DNA of 64,000 nt from positions 1 through 64,000 of the forward strand of contig NZGG01000041.1 of the NCBI GenBank assembly GCA_002690865.1. The letters are read 5' to 3'. Below, in pieces: positions 8,232-17,996 of this stretch. The notes beneath the pieces were generated by a model that worked only from the letters and a program-made list of their open reading frames with translations, had not been told where the DNA came from and did not search any database. Each line of letters begins with the position of its first letter. Positions within the stretch are counted from its first letter, which is position 1. The position numbers and the translations under genes are program-made. The stretch is from Gammaproteobacteria bacterium (GTDB lineage: Bacteria; Pseudomonadota; Gammaproteobacteria; Pseudomonadales; Azotimanducaceae).

Positions 8232-9464
8232 TTATCCGTGTCCTTTATCAATTTTCTGAGTTTCAGGATAAAGCAGACTAAGGACTAACGTCGAAGCCAG
8301 CATCATAAGAGAACCAAAAAAAAGGGCAATTTGAATATTAAAAACTTCCGCCATGATACCAATTGGAATAGCGCCAAGCGGCATTAATCCATGAACCATT
8401 AATGTGAGACTCGCAACACGACCACGCACAAACTGTGGTGTCATCATTTGAGTCAGACTCATGTTGAGTGACCCAAAAAAATTGTGGAATAAAGCGATAA
8501 GCGCTCCAGCGAACATTGCTAAATATAAGTGGCCCATAAAAGCAAAAATAGCGATAGCGACAGCCCAACCATAGGATGCAAAAAACATAATTGGGCCCTT
8601 ACTCCCAAAGTCAGCGAGCTTTGCCAACAATAAAGAACCTAGAAGTGCACCAAGCCCCATGCCTGCTGATAGAACTCCAAGGTCTTCGGGACCCCCTGAT
8701 ATTACTTCTTCATTAAATACTGGCAACAGAAAATTAACAGTGGTACCGAAAATTGAGGGAACAAAACCTACGATAATAAGTCCTGTAATCACCTTCTCCC
8801 TTGCAAGAAACTGCAAACCCTCAAAAAGGTCTTCTAACGGCGTTTTGGTCACAGAAATCGGTTTTCCCTGGTGCTTTAAAAATACCGTAAAGACTGCGGA
8901 CATGAGTAAAAGTCCAGAGACGAGGAAAAACACTAATCCAACCCCCTGAACTGAGTTTGTATCTCCCGCAGCAAACACAGCGATCAATCCACCAGCTAAA
9001 ATAGGCCCTGCAATTCGAGACAAGTTGTAAGTAGCAATCTGCAAAGCAGATGCATTTACTACATTCTTCTCACCAACGATTTCAGGTACTATGGCGAAAC
9101 GAGTCGGCATACTGACTGATCCGAGAATTCCATTAAAAATTCCAAAGTAAATAAAATGCCAGAACATAACTTCACCGATATACGTGACATACGAAAGAGC
9201 GACCGTTGCCATTGCGTTCAATAACTGGGACATAATCATGAGGGATTTTTTATTCATTCGGTCGGTGACTACCCCGCCGACCAGCGAAAAAACGGCAGAA
9301 GGAAACATGAAAGATATCATTACCCAAGTCAACGCCATCGGCGATGCCGTCATATCATAAATTAACCAACCCCTTGCGATATTCAGCATTTGACTACCGA
9401 AAGCAAGACAGGCGGTAGACATCCACAGAAGTCGAAAATCTTTGATTTGAAGTGATTCAAACAA
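8232..9464 (-). CDS. MFS transporter, MFS_3 / EntS-like exporter
   Basis: A 410-residue integral membrane protein with about 12 hydrophobic helices. The start is a TTG at 9464, supported by the family-typical opening FESLQIKDFRLLW; the next Met is already inside helix 1. GGVVTDRMNKKSL near 63-75 is the loop 2-3 MFS signature (Gxxx[D/R]RxxRR-like). The MFS_3 branch includes the enterobactin exporter EntS and many multidrug or organic-anion exporters. No siderophore genes are nearby, so the substrate is unknown. Confidence 0.82.
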   Translation of the reverse strand: MFESLQIKDFRLLWMSTACLAFGSQMLNIARGWLIYDMTASPMALTWVMISFMFPSAVFSLVGGVVTDRMNKKSLMIMSQLLNAMATVALSYVTYIGEVMFWHFIYFGIFNGILGSVSMPTRFAIVPEIVGEKNVVNASALQIATYNLSRIAGPILAGGLIAVFAAGDTNSVQGVGLVFFLVSGLLLMSAVFTVFLKHQGKPISVTKTPLEDLFEGLQFLAREKVITGLIIVGFVPSIFGTTVNFLLPVFNEEVISGGPEDLGVLSAGMGLGALLGSLLLAKLADFGSKGPIMFFASYGWAVAIAIFAFMGHLYLAMFAGALIALFHNFFGSLNMSLTQMMTPQFVRGRVASLTLMVHGLMPLGAIPIGIMAEVFNIQIALFFGSLMMLASTLVLSLLYPETQKIDKGHG

Positions 9465-9561
9465 AACTTAATTTAATCCAACTCAATAAGATGACACCAT
9501 CTGTACCTTACCTTTCACACATTTCTTTATAGCGTAGCAAGGCACAAGTGCTTGATTTCAA

Positions 9562-9610
9562 TGGGATGAAAGATGGGGTTTGAACCCACGACCGGTGGAA
9601 TCACAATCCA
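9562..9610 (-). pseudogene. Duplicated 3' half of tRNA-His
   Basis: Bases 9562-9610 match the 3' half of the intact tRNA-His at 9740-9788, offset by exactly 178 bases and without gaps. They cover the acceptor 3' strand, the T arm, the variable region and most of the anticodon stem-loop. From 9573 to 9610 there is one mismatch; the acceptor end has three. Similarity stops abruptly at 9610, so no cloverleaf can form. The pattern of a tRNA 3' half beside the intact gene is what site-specific integration leaves behind, although a simple tandem duplication is equally possible. Confidence 0.8.
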
Positions 9611-9739
9611 AAAGCCATCCCAAAGTTTATTCGGTTTACAGGCCATTTTAGGTCATATAAATCGCTGTAGCTACCTACTGTATATTACCAACTACATGTT
9701 TATATATACAGCAGTTATACGGTAAGTAATTAATCTAAT

Positions 9740-9816
9740 TGGGGTGGACGATGGGGTTTGAACCCACGACCGCTGGAATCACAATCCAGAGCTCTACCAA
9801 CTGAGCTACGCCCACC
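9740..9816 (-). tRNA. tRNA-His (GTG)
   Basis: The minus strand folds as a complete cloverleaf. The acceptor stem pairs GTGGGCG with CGTCCAC, with the extra 5' G (G-1) typical of tRNA-His opposite discriminator C73. The D arm contains AGCTCAGTTGGTAGAGCT, the anticodon loop is TTGTGAT with anticodon GTG, and the T loop is GGTTCAAACCC. CCA is encoded at the 3' end (9740-9742). It is the last gene of a His-Arg-Pro cluster read right to left. Confidence 0.96.
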
Positions 9817-9828
9817 ATTAATTTTTCA

Positions 9829-9905
9829 TGGCACGCCCGGCAGGAATCGAACCTGCAACCCTCGGCTTAGAAGGCCGATGCTCTATCCGATTGAGCTACG
9901 GGCGC
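9829..9905 (-). tRNA. tRNA-Arg (TCT)
   Basis: Complete cloverleaf on the minus strand: acceptor GCGCCCG with CGGGCGT (one G-T wobble), D arm AGCTCAATCGGATAGAGC, and anticodon stem ATCGGC/GCCGAG enclosing CTTCTAA with anticodon TCT. The T arm reads GCAGGTTCGATTCCTGC, and CCA is encoded at 9829-9831. It reads AGA/AGG arginine codons and sits 12 bases from both neighbouring tRNAs, so the three are probably processed from one transcript. Confidence 0.96.
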
Positions 9906-9917
9906 ACTTAAACAAAT

Positions 9918-9994
9918 TGGTCGGGGTAGAGAGATTTGAACTCCCGACATCCTGCTCCCAAAGCAGGCGCGCTACCAGACTGCGCTATACCCCG
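9918..9994 (-). tRNA. tRNA-Pro (TGG)
   Basis: Complete cloverleaf on the minus strand: acceptor CGGGGTA with TACCCCG (C1 start, typical of bacterial tRNA-Pro), D arm AGCGCAGTCTGGTAGCGC, and anticodon stem CCTGC/GCAGG around TTTGGGA with anticodon TGG. The T arm reads TCGGGAGTTCAAATCTCTC, and the terminal CCA is encoded at 9918-9920. It is the first gene of the Pro-Arg-His cluster in transcription order. Confidence 0.96.
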
Positions 9995-10082
9995 ATACAA
10001 TAACCCGACAAGGATTGCATAATCCACACCAAGCACCAGATAATGGCTGACGTAAAGCCACAGCCAAAGCTTGAGGTGAGGC

Positions 10083-10112
10083 AGTTTACTTAACAGACAT
10101 TGATCACGTCAA
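10083..10112 (-). promoter_or_regulatory. Candidate sigma-70 promoter for the tRNA cluster
   Basis: On the minus strand TTGACG (10112-10107) is followed after 18 bases by TAAACT (10088-10083), about 90 bases before the 5' end of tRNA-Pro. The -35 element is near consensus and the -10 is moderate. It is the best pair seen upstream of the tRNA operon, but this remains a motif-level call. Confidence 0.35.
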
Positions 10113-10170
10113 ACAGATTAATGCGAAATCACCTGTAATTGCAGCTATAAGCAAATGGAGAAACCAACTT

Positions 10171-10881
10171 GTGAGTTACATTTTTATTTCTGATTTACAC
10201 CTCGATGAATCCAGGCCTCATGTCACACAGGCTTTCCTGACTTTTATCGAAAACATCTCACACAGAGCAGAAAGATTATATATTCTTGGGGATTTTTTCG
10301 AAGTATGGCCTGGTGATGATAACGATAGCTTATTAAGTCAGAGCATAATCTCCGCACTAAAGTCACTATCAATGCCACGGTTTATTATGCATGGCAATCG
10401 GGACTTTCTAATCGGGGAAGCATTCTGTAAACAAACTGGGTTCACCCTTTTACCTGATCCAACTCGTCTTCTACTTTTCAATGAACCCGTATTATTAATG
10501 CATGGCGATAGCCTATGCACAGGCGATGTGGAATACATAAAAATTCGGGATATGTTGCGTAACCCAAAATTCCAAAAGGAACTTTTGTCTAAAAGCCTGC
10601 AAGACCGCGCTACCATCGCAGCCAATGCTAGGAACCAGAGCAGAGAACATACAAGACAAACCAAAATAGATATCATGGACGTCACGCAGGAAGAAGTTGT
10701 CACTAGCATGAAGAAAAATGGATCCCAGCTACTCATACATGGGCATACCCATCGACCTAATGTGCATAATGTACCGCAAATTAATGGCCAACGCGTGGTG
10801 CTCGGTGACTGGGATACTCACGGTTGGTTTCTGGAACTTACTAAGGAGGGATTCTCCCTAGAGTCTTTCCCAATAGGTTAA
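10171..10881 (+). CDS. lpxH: UDP-2,3-diacylglucosamine diphosphatase
   Basis: LpxH removes UMP from UDP-2,3-diacylglucosamine to give lipid X, an early step of lipid A synthesis, at the inner face of the cytoplasmic membrane. The 236-residue protein has the full calcineurin-like metal set: D8 and H10 (SDLHLD), D41 (LGDFFEVW), N76 (HGNRD), H111 (MHGDS) and H192/H194 (GHTHRP). The start is GTG, since the protein opens at once with the family N-terminus YIFISDLHLD; GGAG lies upstream. It is divergent from the tRNA cluster and converges on miaE. An outer membrane with lipid A is implied. Confidence 0.95.
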   Translation: MSYIFISDLHLDESRPHVTQAFLTFIENISHRAERLYILGDFFEVWPGDDNDSLLSQSIISALKSLSMPRFIMHGNRDFLIGEAFCKQTGFTLLPDPTRLLLFNEPVLLMHGDSLCTGDVEYIKIRDMLRNPKFQKELLSKSLQDRATIAANARNQSREHTRQTKIDIMDVTQEEVVTSMKKNGSQLLIHGHTHRPNVHNVPQINGQRVVLGDWDTHGWFLELTKEGFSLESFPIG

Positions 10882-10901
10882 GCATCAGTAAAGATAATCG
10901 A

Positions 10902-11492
10902 TTAATAAGGAATGCCGCTATGGAATCGAAATAAACCATCTGGAGACTCAACGAGCTTCCGATCAATATCTAGGAATACTGCCAAACGCTGATCTAAATC
11001 AGCCCCTCCAAATCGCTTTGCGTAATCTAAGTAAATCCCCGCATGTCGAGACTCTGACTTCAGAAGTGAATCATAAAAGCTAGCCAACTCATCATCCAAA
11101 ATTTCGATCAGCTTGGAAAAGCGCTCGCAGCTCCTTGCTTCGATTACCGAACCTACTAGAAGTACATCAACCAACCTATCGGGCTCATTCTTCCGAACAT
11201 TTTCATGCAAAGCGCTCGCATATCGACCCGGTGGGAGATGTTGGTAGGAAATATTCCTACTCTCCATAAAGCCCAACACCTGCTCAAAATGACGTAGCTC
11301 TTCTCTCGCCAACTTCGAGAGTCTTAATATTAGGTCAGGCTTGTCTACGTAGCGATAAAGTAGATTTAAAGCTGTTGCAGCGGCTTTTTTTTCACAATTG
11401 GCATGATCAATAAGTAACGTTGGAATTTGGTGACATACTACCTCGAGCCACTGAGAGGGAGTCTCACAGAGCAAAAAACTGTTGACATTCAT
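10902..11492 (-). CDS. miaE: tRNA 2-methylthio-N6-isopentenyladenosine-37 hydroxylase
   Basis: MiaE is a carboxylate-bridged di-iron monooxygenase that hydroxylates the isopentenyl group of ms2i6A37 in tRNAs reading UNN codons. The 196-residue helical protein shows the expected iron ligands: E34, the EELRH pair E65 and H68, E118 (VIEARS), and E147 with H150 (SESRH). Length and motif order match the family. It is convergent with lpxH, 20 bases away, and divergent from acnB. It presupposes miaA and miaB elsewhere in the genome. Confidence 0.9.
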   Translation of the reverse strand: MNVNSFLLCETPSQWLEVVCHQIPTLLIDHANCEKKAAATALNLLYRYVDKPDLILRLSKLAREELRHFEQVLGFMESRNISYQHLPPGRYASALHENVRKNEPDRLVDVLLVGSVIEARSCERFSKLIEILDDELASFYDSLLKSESRHAGIYLDYAKRFGGADLDQRLAVFLDIDRKLVESPDGLFRFHSGIPY

Positions 11493-11577
11493 AGCCTTAC
11501 AATATCCTTAGCTTAACTTTACTGTATGCATCAGGTACACTTCTTTTTCTTCCATAAACTTGCTCTAGGAGTTCTTC

Positions 11578-14154
11578 TTGCTTGATCGTTATAGAGAACA
11601 TGTTGCCGAAAGAGCAGCTCAAGGTATATCGCCAAAACCACTTACGGATGAAGAAGTTAATGAACTTGTAGCGCTTTTAAAAGAGCCTCCTACCGATGAA
11701 GAAGAACTTATTCTAGATCTAATTACGAACCGCGTCCCCGCCGGGGTCGATAATGCTGCTTACGTAAAAGCTGCATTCCTTACAGATATTGCCAAAAACA
11801 ACACCACATCACCACTTATTAATCGACAGAGAGCGACGGAATTACTGGGAACTATGCTTGGGGGCTACAATATAGAGCCTTTAATTGAACTTCTAGACGA
11901 TGAAGAGGTTGCAGACAAGGCAGTAGAGGCCCTTTCTCGAACTCTTCTCATGTTTGATTTTAGGATTGATCTGATTGAAAAAGCGAAAACCAATAAATAT
12001 GCAGCGACTGTTTTACAATCGTGGGCGGATGCTGAGTGGTTTACAAAGAAGCCACCGGTTGAAGAAAAAATCACGGTTACCGTGTTTAAGGTAGATGGTG
12101 AAACCAACACTGATGACCTTTCTCCGGCTGGAGATGCATGGAGTAGGCCCGATATACCGTTGCACGCACAATCCATGCTAGTCAAAAAAATGGATGACCC
12201 GTTAGGTACGATCCAGATACTTAAAAAGAAGGGCCACCCCCTCGCCTACGTTGGAGACGTTGTTGGCACAGGATCATCTCGAAAATCTGCGACAAATTCT
12301 GTTCTTTGGCACATAGGAAATGATATCCCTACTATACCCAATAAAAGAGACGGTGGTATTGTGCTGGGAGGTAAAATTGCGCCGATATTTTTCAATACTA
12401 TGGAAGATGCAGGCGCGCTCCCAATTGAATGTGATGTTACAAAGATGAATATGGGAGATGTGATCAGTATCTATCCCTATGAAGGCAAAGTAGTCAGTGA
12501 GGACACGGGAGAAGAACTCGCTACATTTAACCTCGCGACTGAAGTGCTTCTTGATGAAGTTCAGGCAGGAGGTCGTATCCCATTAATCATAGGTCGAGGG
12601 CTAACGAACCGTTCTAGAGAAGCACTAGGATTAGGGCCAAGCGAAGCTTTCCGCAGCCCTATTCCTGTAGATGATTCTGATAAAGGGTACACCCTTGCTC
12701 AAAAAATTGTGGGCAAAGCATGTGGCGTCGATGGAATTAGACCTGGAACATACTGTGAACCCAAAATGACGACAGTCGGGTCTCAGGATACTACGGGCCC
12801 AATGACTCGTGATGAACTAAAGGAACTGGCCTGTCTTGGATTTAATGCTGATCTAGTAATGCAGTCTTTTTGCCACACCGCTGCATACCCAAAACCCGTC
12901 GATATCGATACCCAACATACATTGCCAGATTTCATTCAAACAAGAGGAGGTGTGGCACTTCGTCCCGGTGATGGAATCATCCATTCTTGGTTAAATAGAA
13001 TGCTCATGCCCGATACCGTAGGGACCGGCGGTGATTCTCATACACGCTTTCCCATAGGAATTAGTTTCCCCGCGGGATCAGGGCTTGTAGCCTTCGCTGC
13101 AGCGATTGGCCAAATGCCACTAGATATGCCGGAATCAGTTCTTGTAAGATTCAAAGGAACAATACAACCAGGCATCACATTAAGAGATTTAGTTAATGCA
13201 ATACCATATGCTGCCATTCAGCGAGGCCTACTTACCGTTGAAAAAGAAGGCAAAAAGAATGTATTTTCTGGTCGCATCCTAGAAATAGAAGGATTGCCAG
13301 ATCTAAAAGTCGAGCAGGCCTTCGAGATATCAGATGCCTCAGCAGAACGCTCGGCCGGCGGCTGCACAATTCGTCTCAACAAAGAACCAATTATCGAATA
13401 TCTCACCTCTAATGTAACGCTACTAAAATGGATGATCTCTGAGGGTTATGGGGACCCGCGAACTTTGGCAAGACGCATTGGAGAAATGGAAGATTGGCTG
13501 CGAAAACCGACTCTGTTGCAACCAGACAAAAATGCTGAATACTTTGAAATAATCGAGATTGATTTGAGTAAAATAAAGGAACCCTTGCTCGCCTGTCCGA
13601 ATGATCCTGATGACGTGAAACCTCTGTCAGAAGTAGCTGGTAATAAAATTGAGGAAGTTTTTATCGGATCTTGCATGACGAATATCGGTCACTTTCGTGC
13701 CGCAGCGCAAATGCTTAGTCAAGTTGATGATCTTCCGACAAGGTTATGGATTTCACCACCAACTAAGATGGATAAAAATCAACTAATGGAAGAAGGCGTT
13801 TACAGCATATTCGGTAAAGTTGGCGCTCGAATGGAGATGCCAGGCTGCTCTCTATGTATGGGCAACCAAGCCAGAGTCGCGGCTGATTCTAATTGTGTTT
13901 CAACATCAACTCGTAATTTTCCAAATAGACTTGGAGATGGTGCCAATGTCTTCCTCGCATCCGCAGAACTTGCAGCTATCTCCAGCATACTAGGCTATCT
14001 ACCAAGTCCTGAGGAATATATGTCTTATGCAAGTGACCTAGATGCAACTTCTACTGATATCTATCGGTATCTAAATTTTCATGAAATTGCTGCATTTAAG
14101 CAAACTGCTGATACAGCCATTATCCCTTCTGTAAACATAGTGGAGGTCAATTAG
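11578..14154 (+). CDS. acnB: Aconitate hydratase B
   Basis: AcnB interconverts citrate and isocitrate in the TCA cycle using a 4Fe-4S cluster. The 858-residue protein has the family layout: HEAT-like N-terminal domain (about 1-160), swivel domain (about 165-380), then the catalytic domains. Cluster cysteines are C699 ([10 protein letters not shown]), C757 and C760 (GCSLCMGN). The start is TTG at 11578, as the N-terminus [15 protein letters not shown] matches AcnB exactly and AGGAG lies 6 bases upstream. It converges on purF. Confidence 0.97.
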   Translation: MLDRYREHVAERAAQGISPKPLTDEEVNELVALLKEPPTDEEELILDLITNRVPAGVDNAAYVKAAFLTDIAKNNTTSPLINRQRATELLGTMLGGYNIEPLIELLDDEEVADKAVEALSRTLLMFDFRIDLIEKAKTNKYAATVLQSWADAEWFTKKPPVEEKITVTVFKVDGETNTDDLSPAGDAWSRPDIPLHAQSMLVKKMDDPLGTIQILKKKGHPLAYVGDVVGTGSSRKSATNSVLWHIGNDIPTIPNKRDGGIVLGGKIAPIFFNTMEDAGALPIECDVTKMNMGDVISIYPYEGKVVSEDTGEELATFNLATEVLLDEVQAGGRIPLIIGRGLTNRSREALGLGPSEAFRSPIPVDDSDKGYTLAQKIVGKACGVDGIRPGTYCEPKMTTVGSQDTTGPMTRDELKELACLGFNADLVMQSFCHTAAYPKPVDIDTQHTLPDFIQTRGGVALRPGDGIIHSWLNRMLMPDTVGTGGDSHTRFPIGISFPAGSGLVAFAAAIGQMPLDMPESVLVRFKGTIQPGITLRDLVNAIPYAAIQRGLLTVEKEGKKNVFSGRILEIEGLPDLKVEQAFEISDASAERSAGGCTIRLNKEPIIEYLTSNVTLLKWMISEGYGDPRTLARRIGEMEDWLRKPTLLQPDKNAEYFEIIEIDLSKIKEPLLACPNDPDDVKPLSEVAGNKIEEVFIGSCMTNIGHFRAAAQMLSQVDDLPTRLWISPPTKMDKNQLMEEGVYSIFGKVGARMEMPGCSLCMGNQARVAADSNCVSTSTRNFPNRLGDGANVFLASAELAAISSILGYLPSPEEYMSYASDLDATSTDIYRYLNFHEIAAFKQTADTAIIPSVNIVEVN

Positions 14155-14180
14155 CCGAGTCAACCCATCCCTAATAGCCA

Positions 14181-15683
14181 TTAGATCTGATTATGAAACT
14201 CAATAACGTCCGCTTCCCGTCGTCTCTTGGCTCCATCATTACGTAGCGTTTCAATCCGGTTAAGATAGGTTGCGTCAACACCACCTGTCACGTATTTACC
14301 GTCAAAGACGGATGTGTCAAACCGATTAATCCTCTCATTGATACCCTGAGCACACGAGACCAAGTCATCCAGATCTTGGTAAACCAGCCAGTTAACGCCG
14401 ATATATTCAGCAATTTCTTTTTCTGTGCGATTATTGGCTACGAATTCATTAGCAGTTGGCATATCAATACCATAAACATTTGGATAACGAACTGCCGGCG
14501 CAGCAGATGCTAGATAGACATTTTTAGCACCTGTATCTCGTGCCATCTGCACTACCTGCTTGGTAGTGGTTCCCCTAATTATTGAGTCATCTACGAGTAA
14601 CACATTCTTCCCTCGGATCTCAAGATCAATCGCGTTCAACTTACGTCTTACCGATTTTTGTCTTTGCTCTTGCTCAGGCATAATAAAGGTTCTACCTACA
14701 TAACGATTCTTTACAATACCCTCTCTATACTTGACACCAAGCCGGTGAGCAATTGGTAAAGCTGCCGTACAGCTAGTATCTGGAATTGGTATTACTACAT
14801 CGATATCGTGATTAGGGTATTCTCGTAAGATTTTATCAGCTAGTTTCTCCCCCATCTTTAGTCTAGCCTTGTAAACTGAAACTCCATCAATTACAGAATC
14901 TGGTCTAGCGAAGTAAACATGTTCGAAGATACAGGGACTGTAGTTTGTAAAAGTAGCACACTGCTGACGGTACAAACGACCATTTGATTGAATATAAATA
15001 GCCTCTCCCGGAGCCACATCATCTATCAGTTCGAATCCAAGGATATCGAGCACCACACTTTCCGAAGTGATCATGTACTCGATGCCATCACGCGTCTCCC
15101 GTTTACCAAACACCATCGGTCTGATCCCAAATGGATCCCGAAAACCAACAATACCGTAGCCGGTGATAAGAGCAACAGCAGCATAAGCACCCACTGCTCG
15201 CTCATGAACACGCTCAACAGCTTTAAATATATCGTCTGGTGACAACCTTAAGCCTGCAACATTTTGAAGTTCATGGGCAAATACGTTTAATAAAACTTCA
15301 GAATCAGAACTAGTATTAATATGTCTCCGATCAGCCCTGAAAAGGTCCTCGTTCAGTTTATCGTCATTAATCAAATTACCGTTGTGAGCAAGGCAGATTC
15401 CAAATGGCGAATTTACATACATTGGCTGCGCTTCTGCGGAGCTAGAAGTTCCTGCTGTGGGATATCTATTATGAGCAATCCCCATAGTTCCTGTCAGATG
15501 ATTCATATGTTGTTGGCGAAAGACATCTTGAACCAAACCATTACCTTTTCGTTGATTTAAAGTATCACCTTGGCAAGTAACCATACCCGCTGCATCTTGA
15601 CCCCGATGCTGTAAGATGGATAGCGCATCATACAAGTCATATTGAACACTTTTGCGACCAACCATTCCGACTAATCCGCACAT
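14181..15683 (-). CDS. purF: Amidophosphoribosyltransferase
   Basis: PurF makes 5-phosphoribosylamine from PRPP and glutamine, the committed step of purine synthesis. The 500-residue protein begins MCGLVG, so Cys2 becomes the N-terminal nucleophile of the glutaminase domain (about 2-240) without a propeptide. The PRPP motif VLLVDDSIIRGTTT lies in the phosphoribosyltransferase domain. It follows cvpA after a single base, as in the classic cvpA-purF operon, and ends the long minus-strand run that starts at aroC or asd. Confidence 0.97.
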   Translation of the reverse strand: MCGLVGMVGRKSVQYDLYDALSILQHRGQDAAGMVTCQGDTLNQRKGNGLVQDVFRQQHMNHLTGTMGIAHNRYPTAGTSSSAEAQPMYVNSPFGICLAHNGNLINDDKLNEDLFRADRRHINTSSDSEVLLNVFAHELQNVAGLRLSPDDIFKAVERVHERAVGAYAAVALITGYGIVGFRDPFGIRPMVFGKRETRDGIEYMITSESVVLDILGFELIDDVAPGEAIYIQSNGRLYRQQCATFTNYSPCIFEHVYFARPDSVIDGVSVYKARLKMGEKLADKILREYPNHDIDVVIPIPDTSCTAALPIAHRLGVKYREGIVKNRYVGRTFIMPEQEQRQKSVRRKLNAIDLEIRGKNVLLVDDSIIRGTTTKQVVQMARDTGAKNVYLASAAPAVRYPNVYGIDMPTANEFVANNRTEKEIAEYIGVNWLVYQDLDDLVSCAQGINERINRFDTSVFDGKYVTGGVDATYLNRIETLRNDGAKRRREADVIEFHNQI

Positions 15684-15684
15684 T

Positions 15685-16194
15685 TCAAGTCACCCTCCCA
15701 TCGGTTTCTTCAAATATTTGTTCACCTTGCTCCCATAGTATAGGGCCAAGCCACTCTACCACACTTATAAAATGGGGAATTAATGCTGATTCTTTCCACC
15801 AAACATCGTTCTGAACAGGAACCAGGTAGTGACAAATGGCCACAAAAACTAAAACAATTAATCCTCCGCGGGCAAGTCCGAAAAATATACCCAGAAATCT
15901 ATCGATTTCTCCGAGACCCGATATCTTTATAACCCTAGCCAACAATCGATTAATCAGACCACCCACAACGAGTGTGCCAAAAAACATAAAGGCATACGCA
16001 AGCCCAACACGCAGGCTCGTAATTTCAATAAAATCCACAAGCAAAACAGAAAGGTTTGGCCCAAAAATACGAGCTACCACAACTGCGACAATAAGAATAC
16101 CTAAAGATAGGGCTTCTCTTAAGAAACCTTTGCTAATACTGAGCAGTGTAGACACCGCGATCACACCCAATATTAACCAATCAGCGAAACCCAC
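15685..16194 (-). CDS. cvpA: CvpA family membrane protein
   Basis: A 169-residue inner-membrane protein with about four hydrophobic helices and the family opening GFADWLILGVIAVSTLLSIS, then KGFLREALSL. CvpA is needed for colicin V production in E. coli and affects the envelope and purF expression; its molecular role is unclear. The start codon is GTG at 16194, one base before the SPOR gene's stop, indicating translational coupling. It lies directly upstream of purF, the standard arrangement. Confidence 0.88.
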   Translation of the reverse strand: MGFADWLILGVIAVSTLLSISKGFLREALSLGILIVAVVVARIFGPNLSVLLVDFIEITSLRVGLAYAFMFFGTLVVGGLINRLLARVIKISGLGEIDRFLGIFFGLARGGLIVLVFVAICHYLVPVQNDVWWKESALIPHFISVVEWLGPILWEQGEQIFEETDGRVT

Positions 16195-16746
16195 CTAACC
16201 ACCCAGCTGAGAACTATCATCTTCAATTCGGTATCTAACGACCAGCCCACTGATATTCATTTGGGCTTTTATATCAATACTAATAGCTTCTAAAGAAGCC
16301 TTGTCTATCATGGGGCCAACAAACACTTTAAATCTATCGCCGTCGCGCGTCTTACTAAGCAAAATGTAGCTTCTATATTCTGCTTCACGCAGAGAGGCAC
16401 GTAAAATGAGAGCATTTTTCTCCTCTTCAAAACTACCAAGTTGCAAGCACCATGCAATTGGCAATCTATTCTGATCAAGAGAAAACTTTAAATCCTTGGA
16501 GTAATCTGTTCTATCAACAATTTCACGCGGCAACCTCGCAGCGCTATCTTGTTCCATTTGTTTCATCTTTTGTTTAATGTCGCCTAGGCTAAAATCTCGA
16601 AGCAGAATATTCGGTGGCTCCGGTATGGTTGCAATAAAACTCTCTCTATCCTGAACTGAGCCATCAAGAAAAAAGGGTAATAGAATCACAGCAAGACTTG
16701 TTAGGACTACTGCTCCAATAACTCGCTGCCGCAATTTAGAGTTCAT
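16195..16746 (-). CDS. SPOR-domain protein, DedD-like
   Basis: A 183-residue single-pass inner-membrane protein. Residues about 9-27 form the membrane segment (VIGAVVLTSLAVILLPFFLD) and about 100-178 form a SPOR domain, which binds denuded peptidoglycan strands at division septa; ...AWCLQLGSFEEEKNA... is the typical first strand. Position between folC and cvpA is that of dedD in Gammaproteobacteria. The central region is charged and probably a flexible periplasmic linker. I leave the symbol blank because DedD orthology is inferred mainly from position. Confidence 0.83.
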   Translation of the reverse strand: MNSKLRQRVIGAVVLTSLAVILLPFFLDGSVQDRESFIATIPEPPNILLRDFSLGDIKQKMKQMEQDSAARLPREIVDRTDYSKDLKFSLDQNRLPIAWCLQLGSFEEEKNALILRASLREAEYRSYILLSKTRDGDRFKVFVGPMIDKASLEAISIDIKAQMNISGLVVRYRIEDDSSQLGG

Positions 16747-16748
16747 AG

Positions 16749-17996
16749 CTACTCTTCGAGATGAAATTTTGATAGTGATCCTAGAACACCAGCCACGACT
16801 GGGAATGAACCATATACAACAATTAAATCGTCTATAGCTAAATCCTTTCTGGCTTCTCTAAGTGCGCTTCCTATGTTATCACAGGTGACAACATGGGACC
16901 TATCATCTAAAACCGATTGTAAATCTTCCGCGTTTGCTGCTCGAGAATCATCCATGTCAGTGAAGTACCATTGATGCACAGTCTCAGACATCAATTGGAT
17001 TACCTTTGATATTTCCTTATCCGAATACATACCCACTAAAGCATGGACGCGCGGTTTAGATTCGAATGATAGTAAGTAATTTTTCACGTAATCCCTAAGA
17101 TAAATAGTTGCTGCTGGGTTATGAGCAACATCACATAGAACTCTGGGAGTCGTATCACACCATTGAAGCCTACCCATTAACCTAGTGCGACTAATAACAT
17201 CGAAAATTTGAGAATCGCTTATTACAATACCCAAGGAGGAAACTGCCTGAAGAGCCGCAACGGCGCTACTTTTTGGCAGATGTGATACTGGCACCTCAGA
17301 AATTACACGACCCTGAATATCAATTATGTTATTTTCATAATTAAAGTCATCACCAATATAATACGTTTGTGACCCAATCCTACTCGCGTACTGCTTAAAA
17401 GAAGAGGGAGGATCAGGATCAGCAACTATGCACGGTATGTTCGATCGTAGAATCGCTGCCTTCTCTAAAGCAATTAGTTCTCGCGTACTACCGAGCCATG
17501 CCTGATGGTCAAGAGCAATCTGCGTGACAACAGTCACGTCACGATCAAATATGTTCATGGCATCAAGCCGCCCCCCCAGACCAACCTCAAGAACCCAGAC
17601 ATCGACATTGCCACGCGCGAAGATTAATACCGATGCCAAAACAGAAAATTCAAAATAAGTTAAAGAAACATTTCCCCGAGCGGTTTCTATCGTCTCAAAT
17701 GCGCTTATTATATCTTGGTCCGAAACTGCCTTGCCATTGATCTGAATTCTTTCATTAAACCTCAAAATGTGGGGAGAGGTACTTTTCCCCACGGAGTACC
17801 CTACTTCTAGACAGAATTGCTCTATAAATTCACAAGTGGAGCCTTTACCGTTAGTACCTGCAACAGTAAAAACTAGGGCAGTATGTTCTTTTAAACCAAG
17901 TTCCTCGGCAACCTGATTAACTCGACCAAGACCTAAGTCCCATGCCTTAGGATGAAGTTCTTCTATATAACTCAGCCAATCATCGAGAGATTTCAT
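16749..17996 (-). CDS. folC: Bifunctional folylpolyglutamate / dihydrofolate synthase
   Basis: FolC adds glutamate to dihydropteroate and to folates. The 415-residue Mur-ligase-fold protein has the ATP loop GTNGKGSTCEF near residue 48, the EVGLGGRLDAMN motif near 138, and the late CDVAHNPAA motif of the C-terminal domain. It overlaps the end of trpA by 17 bases, so the two are translationally coupled. In most relatives accD sits between trpA and folC; it is absent here. Confidence 0.95.
   Translation of the reverse strand: MKSLDDWLSYIEELHPKAWDLGLGRVNQVAEELGLKEHTALVFTVAGTNGKGSTCEFIEQFCLEVGYSVGKSTSPHILRFNERIQINGKAVSDQDIISAFETIETARGNVSLTYFEFSVLASVLIFARGNVDVWVLEVGLGGRLDAMNIFDRDVTVVTQIALDHQAWLGSTRELIALEKAAILRSNIPCIVADPDPPSSFKQYASRIGSQTYYIGDDFNYENNIIDIQGRVISEVPVSHLPKSSAVAALQAVSSLGIVISDSQIFDVISRTRLMGRLQWCDTTPRVLCDVAHNPAATIYLRDYVKNYLLSFESKPRVHALVGMYSDKEISKVIQLMSETVHQWYFTDMDDSRAANAEDLQSVLDDRSHVVTCDNIGSALREARKDLAIDDLIVVYGSFPVVAGVLGSLSKFHLEE

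Noticed and set aside
9678-9711. 8-bp inverted repeat between tRNA-His and its half copy
   Set aside because: Considered as terminator for the tRNA operon, but no T-run follows on the minus strand. Kept only as part of the duplication finding.
9758-10003. 81-codon plus-strand frame with MNPRPLESQSRALPTELRP-like text
   Set aside because: It lies antisense across the three tRNA genes. This text is a known spurious product of reading through tRNA genes on the wrong strand.
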